From contig NZ_AP023081.1 in the NCBI RefSeq assembly GCF_026072635.1, forward strand, positions 6,134,501 to 6,198,500: a stretch of DNA of 64,000 bases, in the 5' to 3' direction. The position numbers and the translations under genes were made by a program. A model generated the notes under the pieces. It worked only from the letters and a program-made list of their open reading frames with translations, made no database searches and was not told the DNA's origin. Positions 15,660-24,267 of this stretch are shown piece by piece (position 1 is the first letter of the stretch; each line of letters opens with the position of its first letter). The DNA is from Pseudomonas solani (GTDB taxonomy: Bacteria; Pseudomonadota; Gammaproteobacteria; Pseudomonadales; Pseudomonadaceae).

Positions 15660-18227
15660 CTAGCCCACCACCAACCCACGCACCCTCGCCACCAGCGCTT
15701 CGAGGGTGAAGGGCTTGGTCAGCACCTCCATCCCCGGGCCGAGGTAGCTGGGTTCGAAGACGGCATTTTCGGCGTAGCCGGTGATGAACAGGGTCTTCAG
15801 GCCGGGGCGAATTTCCCGCCCGGCGTCTGCCATCTGCCGGCCATTCATGCCACCGGGCAAACCGACGTCGGTGATCAGCAGGTCGATGTGCACATCCGAG
15901 CGCAGTACCTTGAGCCCAGCCAGGCTGTCGGCCGCTTCGATCAGGGTGTAGCCCAGGTCGCCCAGGGCTTCCGTCAGCAGCATGCGCACCGACGGCTCGT
16001 CGTCGACCACCAGGATGGTTTCGCCGGTTTCGGCACGGGCGGAAGGGTTGCCGGGCGTCTCGGCCTCCTCCCCGCTCATGTCGCCGTGATAGCGCGGGAG
16101 GTAGATGCTGACGGTGGAGCCCCGACCCGGCGTCGAGTGGATGCGCACCTGCCCGCCGGATTGCTGGGCGAAGCCGTAGATCATCGAGAGGCCCAGGCCG
16201 GTGCCCTGGCCGATGGGTTTGGTGGTGAAGAACGGATCGAAGGCCTTGGCCATGGTTTCCGCCGTCATGCCGATGCCGTTGTCGGCCACCGACAGGCACA
16301 GGTATTCACCCTCGGGGAGGTCGAGTGCGCGGGCCGCACTCGGGTCCAGCATCAGGTTGGTGGTTTCAACCGTGATGGAGCCGCCCTCGGGCATGGCATC
16401 GCGCGCGTTGAGGCACAGGTTGAGCAGCGCATTCTCCAGTTGGCTCGCATCCACCAGCGCACGCCACAAGGTGGCCGCGCCGGAGGTCTCGACACGGATG
16501 CTGGGCCCCACGGTGCGCTGGATCAGCTCGGTCATCCCGGCAATCAGCAGGTTCACGTCGGTGGCCCGCGGAGCCAGCGTCTGCCGCCGGGAGAAGGCCA
16601 GGAGCCGATGGGTCAGGGCCGCTGCTCGCTTGGCCGCGCCCTGGGCGGTGCCGATGTACCGTTCGATGTCCTGCCAGCGCCCCTGGGCGATGCGCAGGCC
16701 CATCAGGTCAAGGGCGCCGGAGATGCCAGCCAGCAGGTTGTTGAAGTCGTGGGCCAGGCCGCCGGTGAGCTGACCCACGGCTTCCATCTTCTGCGACTGT
16801 CGCAACTTTTCCTCGGCCTGCATCAGCTCGGCCGAACGCTCGGCGACCCGCTGTTCCAGGGTGTCGGTGAAGGCACGCAGGGCGGCGATCGCCCGGTCGC
16901 GCTCGGCCTCGACGGCGCGGCGCCCTTCGACGTCGATGAGCACGCCGGGGAAGTTGAGCGGGCTGCCGTCATCGGCCAGCTCCACGCGCCCGTTCGCTTC
17001 GATCCAGTAGTAATTGCCGTCTCTGCGACGGACCCGGTACTGGTGGGCGTAGGCGCCGCCACGGGCGATGACTTCGTCTATTGCCGCGATCAGGCCTTCG
17101 CGGTCCTCGGGGTGCACGTTGGCAATGATCTGTTCGAGGGCAAGGCCCTCGCGGCCCAGCGCCGGGTCCAGGCCGAAGGAGTCGGCGAAGGGCTTGTCGA
17201 CGGTGAAGCTATCGGTGGGCAGGTGCCAGTGCCAGGTACCGATGATGGCGCCGGCCGCCAGGGCCAGTTGCACGCGCTCGCCGTTCTCGCGGGCCTGGGC
17301 CTCGCTGATGCGCAGGCGCTCCTCGGCGTCACGCCGCTGGGTGACGTCGCTGAAGATGATGGCGATCTGGCGCTCGGCCGGCTCGCCGATCCGCACCGCG
17401 CGTACGTCGAACCAGCGCTCGAAGGCCTTGGCGTAGTTTTCGAAATTGGCCGGCTCGCCGGTCTTCGCCACATGGCCGTAGGTTTCGAACCAGAAGCGCT
17501 CGAGATCGGGGGCGAACTCGGTGACCCACTTGCCGCGCAGGTTCACACCCGACTCGCGCTCGAACGCCGCGTTGGCCTCGACGAAGCGGTAGTCCACCGG
17601 CTCGTCGTTTTCGTCGAACTTCACCTGCACGATGGCGAAGGCCGCCTCGGTGGTTTCCAGCACCGTTCTGAAACGCTCCTCGCTGCGCAGCAACGCCGCC
17701 TCGGCGGTGCGTACCTTGGTGCGGTCCAGCATCGCGCCGATCATGCGCAGCGCCCGGCCTTGCGCGTCCCGGATCACATGGCCGCGGTCGAGCACCTCGG
17801 CGTAGGAACCATCGTGGCAGCGGAAGCGGTAACCGTCCGACCAGGCCGTGCCGGTGCCGTCGATCACCGCGTGGATGGAGGCGCTGATGCGCTCCCGGTC
17901 ATCGGGGTGGATCTGCGCGATCCACCAGTCGCCCGTCGGCTCGACGCTATTGGCGGGGTAACCGTAGGCGTGCTCCAGGGCATCGTTCCACAGCACGTGG
18001 TTGGCGAGCAGGTCCCAGTCCCAGATGGCGTCGTTAGTGGCCTTGGCGGCCAGGCGGTAACGTTCCAGGGTTTCGTCCCGCGCGAGTTCGGCGGGTTGCC
18101 GCATACCCGCCTGCGCCGCATCCAGCGCGGCGCGCAGGCGGGCGACCTCGGCCTGCAGTTCTTCTCGGGTCAGGTTGTTCAGGGTCCGGTACTCGCGTGT
18201 GGTGTTGGATGGACGGAGGGGTCGCAT
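15660..18227 (-). CDS. PAS-containing hybrid sensor histidine kinase
   Basis: The product has about 855 residues. Three PAS-type domains can be seen (beginning near 45, 180 and 320 with YRLAAKATNDAIWDW, FRTVLETTEAAFAIV and VQLALAAGAIIGTWHWH). A coiled coil, the motif GGLAHDFNNLL (His near 493), ATP-binding boxes and a receiver domain with Asp near 787 follow. It is soluble. From the coiled coil onward it is nearly the same protein as the kinase at 10878-12716, so the two arose by duplication and swapped sensors. The start is uncertain: ATGs at 18227 and 18242 and a TTG at 18314 are in frame, none with a strong signal. It is divergent from tetR. Confidence 0.88.
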   Translation of the reverse strand: MRPLRPSNTTREYRTLNNLTREELQAEVARLRAALDAAQAGMRQPAELARDETLERYRLAAKATNDAIWDWDLLANHVLWNDALEHAYGYPANSVEPTGDWWIAQIHPDDRERISASIHAVIDGTGTAWSDGYRFRCHDGSYAEVLDRGHVIRDAQGRALRMIGAMLDRTKVRTAEAALLRSEERFRTVLETTEAAFAIVQVKFDENDEPVDYRFVEANAAFERESGVNLRGKWVTEFAPDLERFWFETYGHVAKTGEPANFENYAKAFERWFDVRAVRIGEPAERQIAIIFSDVTQRRDAEERLRISEAQARENGERVQLALAAGAIIGTWHWHLPTDSFTVDKPFADSFGLDPALGREGLALEQIIANVHPEDREGLIAAIDEVIARGGAYAHQYRVRRRDGNYYWIEANGRVELADDGSPLNFPGVLIDVEGRRAVEAERDRAIAALRAFTDTLEQRVAERSAELMQAEEKLRQSQKMEAVGQLTGGLAHDFNNLLAGISGALDLMGLRIAQGRWQDIERYIGTAQGAAKRAAALTHRLLAFSRRQTLAPRATDVNLLIAGMTELIQRTVGPSIRVETSGAATLWRALVDASQLENALLNLCLNARDAMPEGGSITVETTNLMLDPSAARALDLPEGEYLCLSVADNGIGMTAETMAKAFDPFFTTKPIGQGTGLGLSMIYGFAQQSGGQVRIHSTPGRGSTVSIYLPRYHGDMSGEEAETPGNPSARAETGETILVVDDEPSVRMLLTEALGDLGYTLIEAADSLAGLKVLRSDVHIDLLITDVGLPGGMNGRQMADAGREIRPGLKTLFITGYAENAVFEPSYLGPGMEVLTKPFTLEALVARVRGLVVG

Positions 18228-18361
18228 CGGGTGCGCCTGCATCAGACCAAAATCCAGGCCGGTTTGCACGAGGTGGCTGTGCCGCTGGGGATTCGACGCA
18301 TTGCGCGCGCACAAATCGACCAGGCCGTTGTCTTTAGTTGCTCGGACTCCCAGGGTGCCCC

Positions 18362-19036
18362 ATGCCTCTCGTCACAGAACCCACCCGCACGCCCCGGCGC
18401 AAGGCCCAGCGCCAGCCCCGGCAAAGCCGTGGCGAGCAGCGCGTCACGGCCATCCTGAAGGCCTGCGAGCGGCTGTTGGTGGAGGAAGGCGAAGCGGCGC
18501 TCGGCATGCACCGGATCGCGGCGGAAGCGGAGACCTCCATCGGCTCGCTCTACCACTTCTTCCCGAACAAGCAGAGCATGCTCCTCGCCCTTTCCGAACG
18601 CCACGAGCTGGCCATCCAGGCGATCGCCGAGGAGATTGGCCGCATCGACGATGCCACCTGGCAGGGCGCCAGCGCGGAGCGACTGGTCGCCCTGCTGGTC
18701 AAGCCACTGCTGGATTATGTGGCGCAGAACCCGGTGCTGCTGTCCCTGATCCGGCTCGACAGGGCAGCGGGCAAGTCCCCCACCGACACCCCCGTCCAGC
18801 CCCTGCTGCAGGCCTTGTGCATACGCATCCTGGCGCTGCGTCTGCCAGCCACCGACGAGCGTGCCAGGAAGGTCTATGCGGCCACCCTGCTCGGCCTGCC
18901 CCTGGGCCTGGTGACCGACCTGATGGTGGATTACGACAAGGACATGCGAGCCGCGGTGCTGCACGAGGAAATCCCCCGGGCGCTCACCGCCTACATCCAG
19001 GCCATCGAGGCGAGCCAGGGGCGCGACGCCTCCTGA
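18362..19036 (+). CDS. TetR family transcriptional regulator
   Basis: The 224-residue protein has an Arg-rich N-terminus. Its helix-turn-helix occupies about residues 30-75 (ILKACERLLVEEGEAALGMH, then ETSIGSLYHFFPNKQSML), the classic TetR pattern. The ligand-binding part shows no recognisable specificity. It is divergent from the PAS kinase, with about 130 bases between starts, and convergent with lpxR. Control of the kinase gene is possible but unproven. Confidence 0.85.
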   Translation: MPLVTEPTRTPRRKAQRQPRQSRGEQRVTAILKACERLLVEEGEAALGMHRIAAEAETSIGSLYHFFPNKQSMLLALSERHELAIQAIAEEIGRIDDATWQGASAERLVALLVKPLLDYVAQNPVLLSLIRLDRAAGKSPTDTPVQPLLQALCIRILALRLPATDERARKVYAATLLGLPLGLVTDLMVDYDKDMRAAVLHEEIPRALTAYIQAIEASQGRDAS

Positions 19037-19039
19037 GGT

Positions 19040-19063
19040 GCCGGGCGCCTGCAGGCGCCCGGC
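19040..19063. terminator. Perfect 24-base palindrome between convergent genes
   Basis: GCCGGGCGCCTG pairs exactly with its own complement to make a 12-base-pair stem, three bases after the tetR stop and three bases before the lpxR stop. It probably terminates both convergent transcripts, although no T-run is present. Confidence 0.65.
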
Positions 19064-19066
19064 TCG

Positions 19067-20044
19067 TCACAGCCAGGTGGACAGGGTGACCGAGCCGAAC
19101 TGGTCGTGCTCCTGCTGGGTCTTGAACTCATGGCTGCGCCAGACGTTGGCGAACGACAGCTGCCAGCGGTCCCACAGCATGGCGACCCCCAACTGAGCGT
19201 CGCCCACCCACTTCTCGCGGTCCACGGAATGGCTGTCCTTGAAGGTGTTGCCGTCCAGCAGCATGTTGTGGGCCATGAAGCGCCCTTCGAGGTTGGCGAA
19301 CACGAACCAGCCGAAGCCTTCACCGGGCTTGAAGTACTGCGCGCCGCTGGGCGCCGGCGTGACGGCGGGTTGGCTCAGGCTGCGCGCAAGCCCCTGGCCG
19401 AAGCGCACGCCCGCGCCGGTGGACGCGTAGGTGTAGAGGTTGCCCACCGCGCCCCCGACGCTGGGGCCGTATTCCAGCTCCAGGCCACCCAGCTGATGCT
19501 GCAGCCACCAGCGTTTCTCGTAGCCCAGGTTGACGAAGGGTTCGTTCTCCAGCTGGTTGTCCCAGCCTTCCGGCGCATCGCTGCCGGTGACCTTGTGCAC
19601 CGCCCGCTGCAATCGCTTGCCGCCCGCGCCCTGGCCGACCAGGCCGGCGTCGAGGGTGAAGGTGTCGCTCATGCGCAGCCCTTCCCGCTGCTCATCGGCG
19701 AACAGTGTCACCCCGCCGAACACCAGCCCGGCGTAGGGGCGGTCCTGCTCCTGCAGCTCGGCGGTCTCGATCTCCTCGGGGGTGTAGAGCTGATGGCCGA
19801 AGCGGTAGGCCGCGTAGCTCAGGTCGCTGGTGGACCAGCCGGGCAGCACGCCTGCCAGGTTGCGCGTCCAGTGCGCCTGCTCGGGCTCGAAAGCCAAGGA
19901 GCCCTCGATGCCGTTGGTATAGTGGCCGTCCTGGCCACCGGTAAACACATCGTTTTCGACCTTCAGCGAAAAGACTTCGGCGTTCACGCCGCTGGCAACT
20001 AGCAGGGAAGTGACGAACATCGCGCTGATAGCGGAGGCTTTCAT
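19067..20044 (-). CDS. lpxR: LpxR-type lipid A deacylase
   Basis: The 325-residue outer-membrane protein has a signal peptide (to about residue 22, ending in VNA). It carries the LpxR motifs KVENDVFTGGQDGHYTNG near the start and QEQDRPYAG near residue 100. Alternating strands and a terminal aromatic stretch (VTLSTWL) fit a beta-barrel. LpxR removes the 3'-acyloxyacyl group of lipid A, modulating outer-membrane properties. The length is normal. It is monocistronic and convergent with tetR. Confidence 0.82.
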   Translation of the reverse strand: MKASAISAMFVTSLLVASGVNAEVFSLKVENDVFTGGQDGHYTNGIEGSLAFEPEQAHWTRNLAGVLPGWSTSDLSYAAYRFGHQLYTPEEIETAELQEQDRPYAGLVFGGVTLFADEQREGLRMSDTFTLDAGLVGQGAGGKRLQRAVHKVTGSDAPEGWDNQLENEPFVNLGYEKRWWLQHQLGGLELEYGPSVGGAVGNLYTYASTGAGVRFGQGLARSLSQPAVTPAPSGAQYFKPGEGFGWFVFANLEGRFMAHNMLLDGNTFKDSHSVDREKWVGDAQLGVAMLWDRWQLSFANVWRSHEFKTQQEHDQFGSVTLSTWL

Positions 20045-20291
20045 GGGGGGCTCCAGGTTGTTTTTAGTGGCTTCCGAGGGGCAGGCGGCTGGGCCGCAAA
20101 GCTATGAAAGCCGGCGCGAAAAACCGTTCAACAAAAATAGACGATGGATTCTAGTTTCCGGCCAAGACCAGGCCGTGCGTGCCTTGCAGCGCTTCTAACC
20201 CCGCCGCCCCGCCCGTCACCCCAGGACGGGCCGGGCTGAACCGCACCCGCTCATGGGCCTCCAATGCACCAGGAACGCAGTGGAGACCAGC

Positions 20292-20588
20292 ATGATCAGC
20301 TATCACGGGCAGGCCATCGTTTCCTTCAGCGCGCGGGCGGGCCAGATGCTCGGCATCCAGAGCCGGCGAACCGAAATCGGGCTCGAAGAAACCGCCCCGG
20401 GCGTCTTCAATCTCACCTGTGGGCTGAACCTCAGGGGTGCTGAAGAGGTTCGCATCACGCTGCCCGAGCGGCAGCACATCAGCGGCACGGTGGCCGCACA
20501 GGAAGGCCAGGTCGTGACCCTGGTGGCAGGGCAGGAAACCACGCCCAGCCGCCCCGAGCAGGCCAGGCACCAGGAGCAACGTGGATAG
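20292..20588 (+). CDS. Small hypothetical protein, paralog 1
   Basis: The 98-residue protein begins MISYHGQAIVSFSA after a GTGGAGACC site. It is beta-rich, with no signal peptide. It shares the pattern Y-x-G-Q-A-I, RRT, E/R-TAPGV-(F/Y)-(N/D)-(L/I)-TC, LR and T-V-x-L-x-G-Q with the following gene, so the two are tandem duplicates. The family is unknown to me. Confidence 0.6.
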   Translation: MISYHGQAIVSFSARAGQMLGIQSRRTEIGLEETAPGVFNLTCGLNLRGAEEVRITLPERQHISGTVAAQEGQVVTLVAGQETTPSRPEQARHQEQRG

Positions 20589-20622
20589 CGCAGGCAGCGC
20601 TGCCAGCAAGGAGGAGCTGCAG

Positions 20623-20907
20623 ATGACCAGGTACGAAGGACAAGCCATCCTCACCTACACGGGAACCCATGGCGAGCTTACCGGCACCTTCCAGCGCCGA
20701 ACGCGCATCCTTCTGAAGCGCACGGCACCCGGCGTCTACGACATCACCTGCAGCGCCGACCTCAGGCAGGCCGGCGAGGTGACGGTAGCCCTGCCCAACG
20801 GCCAGACCTATAAGGGCAAAGTGCTCTGCCAGACCGGCCAGACCGCGACCCTGGTGATCTCGAGCGATGAGCCGGCCTACCGCGGCTTGGGCGGGTTGCT
20901 GGGGTAA
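20623..20907 (+). CDS. Small hypothetical protein, paralog 2
   Basis: The 94-residue protein starts at an ATG after AAGGAGGAGCTGCAG. It matches paralog 1 in length and pattern (YEGQAILTYTGTHGELTG, TAPGVYDITCSADLR, ALPNGQTYKGKVLCQTGQTA) and has a Gly-rich tail. The two genes lie 34 bases apart and probably form an operon. It looks like a small beta-barrel or OB-like domain; no function can be assigned. Confidence 0.62.
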   Translation: MTRYEGQAILTYTGTHGELTGTFQRRTRILLKRTAPGVYDITCSADLRQAGEVTVALPNGQTYKGKVLCQTGQTATLVISSDEPAYRGLGGLLG

Positions 20908-21033
20908 GGCCCGAACTCATCCGCTGATGCCGATCAGCCTTCCACCTGCGGCGTGCTGAACCCCGCTGCATCAGGGGCTCATGTCGGCCTGGAGCGTCGG
21001 GGCTCACGCCGCCACAGCCAAGCGCTTGAACCA

Positions 21034-21477
21034 TCAAGGCGTAACGGCTTCACCCCGGAAGCGTTGCAGCTCTTCACGGGTCACCTTGCGGTCACCGTCG
21101 GCGTCGGCCAGCAGCATCATGTCGACCGAAGCCTTCACATACTCCTGCTCGGTCACCTTGCCGTCGTGGTTGCCGTCCCAGTACTCCAGGGTCTTCTGCG
21201 AAACCGACGCCAGCACCTCTGCGGGCCAGACCATCTCGGGGGCACTCTCGGCAGCGGTGTAGGCGGCGATCTCATCCACCTTGAGCACGCCGTCGCCATT
21301 GCTGTCCATGGTGCGGAAGGTCTTGGGGGCGGCAGCCTGGGCTTCCGCCACGGACAGCGCGCCATCGCCGTCGGTGTCTTCCGAGCGGAAGATCTCATCC
21401 ACCGAGGCCGCCGCTACATGGGTGGCGGCCAGCGTGAACAGCAAGCCGGCGGAGAACATCCGAGTGAGCGATAGCAT
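21034..21477 (-). CDS. Secreted EF-hand calcium-binding protein
   Basis: The 147-residue protein has a signal peptide (to about residue 23) and four EF-hand loops in two pairs: DTDGDGALSVAE, DSNGDGVLKVDE, DGNHDGKVTEQE and DADGDRKVTREE. All have the acidic positions needed for calcium. It is probably a periplasmic calcium buffer or sensor. The ATG at 21477 follows GGGAG. Confidence 0.85.
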   Translation of the reverse strand: MLSLTRMFSAGLLFTLAATHVAAASVDEIFRSEDTDGDGALSVAEAQAAAPKTFRTMDSNGDGVLKVDEIAAYTAAESAPEMVWPAEVLASVSQKTLEYWDGNHDGKVTEQEYVKASVDMMLLADADGDRKVTREELQRFRGEAVTP

Positions 21478-21602
21478 GTGCAACTCCCTGTAGAAAACGG
21501 CGGCGACTCGGGCAGGCGCCCTCCCCGCACGCAGAGTAAAAGCTGGGAATCTAGAAGCGCAAAAATGCAGGGTCAATTAGCACATGCGCACTAGCGCTCG
21601 AC

Positions 21603-22024
21603 TCACGCGTTGCGAACGATCTCGTCCCAGGCCGTGGGGTTCGGGAACAGCTCCTCGAGAAAGCCGACGAAGGCCTTGACGTTGGGGCTGCCCCGCCGGC
21701 TTTCCGGCCATAGCGCGGTGATGGAGGAGCGGTCCACCGCGAACTCGGGGAACAGCGGCGTCAACTCGCCACGGGCCACATAGGGCGCCGCCACATAGGT
21801 GGGTGAAATACCGATTCCACCACCCGCAGCCACCACTGCGGCGACCGCGTCGCTGGCGTCGATGACGATGGCCGCATCCGGCACCAGCTCCACCACCTTG
21901 CCGTCCACGCTGAAGGGCCAGCGCAATGCCTGGCCCGAGCTCTGATAGCGGAAGTTCACGCAGTCGTGGTTCGCCAGGTCCCTGAGCTCCAGCGGCGTGC
22001 CGCGCCTGGCCAGATAGGCCGGTG
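21603..22024 (-). pseudogene. LysR regulator, N-terminally truncated
   Basis: Only the C-terminal part of a LysR effector domain remains, from ASPAYLARRGTPLELRDL through NFRYQ and GGGIGISPTYVAA to WDEIVRNA and TGA at 21603-21605. The helix-turn-helix and about half of the ligand domain are missing. At about 22024 the homology switches abruptly to an AraC gene on the other strand. It has no start signal and is non-functional as a regulator. Confidence 0.75.
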
Positions 22025-22384
22025 AGGCGGGCCATCCACAAGATCCACAGCTGCTACCACGAGCACCTGGATGTGGAAGCCCTGGCCCGGGAAGCGCAGA
22101 TGAGCGTGCCCAACTTCCACCTGCACTTTCGCAAGGTGACCGACACCTCGCCCATGCAATACCTCAAGTCGACACGCCTGCACCAGGCGCGCCTGCTGAT
22201 GCTGCGCAACGACTTGACGGCCGCCCACTCGGCCTTCCTGGTGGGCTATGAAAGCGCCTCGCAATTCAGCCGCGACTTCAAGCGCCTGTTCGGCCGCACG
22301 CCGCTGGCGGAAGTGGCCTGGATGAAACAGGCCTATGCGTTGCCGGCACCGACGAGCCCGTCGCCTTTTGTGTCGTCGCATTGA
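22022..22384 (+). pseudogene. AraC regulator, N-terminally truncated
   Basis: The frame from a GTG at 22022 encodes about 120 residues that cover only the two helix-turn-helix motifs of an AraC protein (HLDVEALAREAQMSVPNFHL and ARLLMLRNDLTAAHSAFLVG, then SASQFSRDFKRLFGRTP). The N-terminal sensor domain is absent, replaced at the junction by the LysR fragment on the opposite strand. A free-standing DNA-binding domain could be made from the GTG, but no ribosome binding site is obvious. Confidence 0.7.
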
Positions 22385-22620
22385 GTTTCGACCCGATTGG
22401 GCCTGGTGTTTGGGCGTGGCCGGTGTACACGTAGTGGGGCCGCCGAGTCGTCCCAGTGCGCGGAACTGCATGAGGTGTTTGCTGGAGGTAAACGGACCGG
22501 TAGAGGCGGCAGTTATCCGCCAAAAGCAGACTGTGGACACACTGCCAAGGGCTTTCTAATCTCCACGGAGGTCTTGCCGCTGCTCCTCTGAAAGTAAAGG
22601 AAGTACTTGACTGGCTTTAT

Positions 22621-22676
22621 TCCTAACCATTCGCTGCAAACCGACGGCCCTATATGTGAGGCGGCGAACGCTAGGC
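22621..22676. other. attC-like imperfect palindrome
   Basis: The outer boxes TCCTAAC (22621-22627) and GCTAGGC (22670-22676) are near-complementary. TTCGCTGC and GCGGCGAA form an inner stem around a 23-base spacer. This is the layout of an integron attC site (consensus RYYYAAC and GTTRRRY), with one departure from consensus in each box. It lies just upstream of a lower-GC orphan gene. Confidence 0.45.
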
Positions 22677-22708
22677 ATCACCAGATCACTCTGAACAAGC
22701 CAGCGGAG

Positions 22709-23296
22709 ATGGCAACAATGACCATGGCTGAACTGCTACAGAAAATCCTTGAGTCGCTTCCAGCCGAGGTAGCAAAAGGCTTGGTAGGCGTGGCCGTTGC
22801 GGTACTAGCTTGGGTCTGGCTCCGCCTCCAAACGACTCTGCTCGACTATCAAGGCCGTGGCCTCAGAGGTTTGACAGCTCACGTATATGTCGAGCATGCC
22901 GTCTTCAACGAGCCCCAAGATCAGGTTGGCGCAGAGTCTCCTGACTCCCCTCAACCTGTCCTTCACATTGAGATCATCAACGAGACAGGCGCGCCAGTTT
23001 TCTTAGCGGCTGCGGCATTCCGGCCACGTGTGCGCAGATTTTGCTTCTTCTCGCACGCTGGTGCATCGGTTGCTTCAAACTTTAAGTCCGGCATCTTTAA
23101 GAATTCACTACAAATCAAGTTCGGTCTGAACAACAAGACCGCTTACACACTCTTAGACCCTGGCAGCAGAGATAGCACATGGGTCCGATTGAAGACTCCC
23201 GTCTCGCCGGAAATGATCGAGAGATCTAAGTGTGGTCAAGTGCTTATAAAATTTGCCACCGAGAGCAGGACAGGAACAGCCGTCGTGCCGGTGTGA
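22709..23296 (+). CDS. Orphan membrane-anchored protein in cassette-like context
   Basis: The product has about 195 residues. A single membrane helix (about residues 22-40, VAKGLVGVAVAVLAWVWLRL) precedes a soluble beta-rich domain. Starts at 22709 and 22718 are both possible; GGAG precedes the second at better spacing. Base composition is lower in GC than its neighbours. It is flanked by attC-like sequences at 22621-22676 and 23326-23350, so it may be an old integron gene cassette. I do not recognise the protein family. Confidence 0.6.
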   Translation: MATMTMAELLQKILESLPAEVAKGLVGVAVAVLAWVWLRLQTTLLDYQGRGLRGLTAHVYVEHAVFNEPQDQVGAESPDSPQPVLHIEIINETGAPVFLAAAAFRPRVRRFCFFSHAGASVASNFKSGIFKNSLQIKFGLNNKTAYTLLDPGSRDSTWVRLKTPVSPEMIERSKCGQVLIKFATESRTGTAVVPV

Positions 23297-23325
23297 TATC
23301 CATGCCCCCGCTCAAGGCCACTCGT

Positions 23326-23350
23326 ATCTAACAACTTGCTCAAGTCAGTC
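23326..23350. other. attC left-half-like sequence
   Basis: ATCTAACAACTTGCTCAAG fits the left end of many attC sites (box RYYYAAC matched fully, followed by the usual AA and GCTCAAG). I find no matching GTTRRRY right box in the next 100 bases, so if real it is truncated. It lies 30 bases after the stop of the orphan gene, where a cassette attC is expected. Confidence 0.4.
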
Positions 23351-23482
23351 GCCCCAACCTAGTGACCACTAATGGCCGATAGCAACCTGTCGCAATGAGC
23401 AGTTGTCGACCAGAAGCGCACCCAGCCCTCGACTAATGACAAGCCCCTCCGCTTTACTCCAAGGCACCACGCCCACCGAGTC

Positions 23483-24037
23483 ATGCCCTCCCCCATAGGC
23501 CATCACATGCACTATTCCGCCGCCGCTCTGGCCATGCTCGACAAGCTGGGAATCCCCGTCGGGCTGGTTGTTGCCAAAGGCCTGCAGGAGTTCACCGAGG
23601 CGACCGTTCTGGAGGTGGCCGAAGTCGATGCGAATGGCAGGGAACACCAGCTGGCACCATCCGCCGCCAAAGCCTGGGCAAGGCTCAAATCCGGCGCAAG
23701 CGCGGATGGAGTCGACCTGCATATCGTCTCGGCGTTCAGAAGCGTGGCGCGGCAGGTGTCGATTATCGAGAGAAAGCTCAAGGCCGGGCTGAGCCTCGAG
23801 CAGATCCTGGCCGTGTCGGCACCGCCACTTTTCAGTGAGCACCACACGGGGCTGGCGGTGGATATCGGCACGCCGGGTTGCCCGGCGCTGGAGACCGAGT
23901 TTGAAAACACACCGGCGTTCGCCTGGCTGGAAAAACACGCAGCGGCGTTCGGCTTCCAGTTGTCGTACCCGCGAGGCAACCCGAACGGGTTCGACTATGA
24001 GCCCTGGCATTGGCGGTTCATCCCCACCCCGGGCTGA
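23483..24037 (+). CDS. M15 family D-Ala-D-Ala carboxypeptidase-like protein
   Basis: The 184-residue protein has the VanY/M15 zinc-peptidase motifs SAFRSVARQ, SEHHTGLAVDIG (His and Asp ligands) and EPWHWRF (catalytic Glu and His ligand). It should cleave D-Ala-D-Ala bonds in peptidoglycan precursors. There is no obvious signal peptide, so it may act in the cytosol or be exported by an unseen route. The domain is complete. It begins about 130 bases after the possible cassette boundary. Confidence 0.82.
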   Translation: MPSPIGHHMHYSAAALAMLDKLGIPVGLVVAKGLQEFTEATVLEVAEVDANGREHQLAPSAAKAWARLKSGASADGVDLHIVSAFRSVARQVSIIERKLKAGLSLEQILAVSAPPLFSEHHTGLAVDIGTPGCPALETEFENTPAFAWLEKHAAAFGFQLSYPRGNPNGFDYEPWHWRFIPTPG

Positions 24038-24064
24038 GCAGCCATAACCCAATAAGATCCGTGA

Positions 24065-24241
24065 AAGGAACGCCTTGGTGAGCGGATTGCGCCTGGCGGC
24101 GATATACACGGCATACAGGTGGCCTTTCGCGAGTGGGCTTCGCAGTACGACAATCCGGAGTTCGACGGGCACAACCGGGCCTGGCACGAGGCGTGGCTTG
24201 TTGGGAAAACGGCGCCGATCCTGAAGGGTCGACGGGGATAG
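24065..24241 (+). pseudogene. Fragment of a P-loop kinase-like ATPase (C-terminus)
   Basis: A 58-residue frame between two stops reads RLGERIAPGGDIHGIQ, then FREWASQYDNPEFDGHNRAW and HEAWLVGK. It resembles the C-terminal lid region of small AAA/adenylate-kinase-like proteins (R-(I/V)-x-PGGD, EWA-x-x-YD, H-x-x-WL). The P-loop half is absent, so it is a remnant. The similarity is from memory and moderate. Confidence 0.45.
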
Positions 24242-24267
24242 CAGCCCAGCCTCGATGCCGGGTACGT

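Noticed and set aside
15888..18458. An 856-codon open frame on the plus strand opposite the PAS kinase
   Set aside because: High GC keeps the opposite strand open; the minus strand has clear PAS, kinase and receiver motifs, and the plus frame has none.
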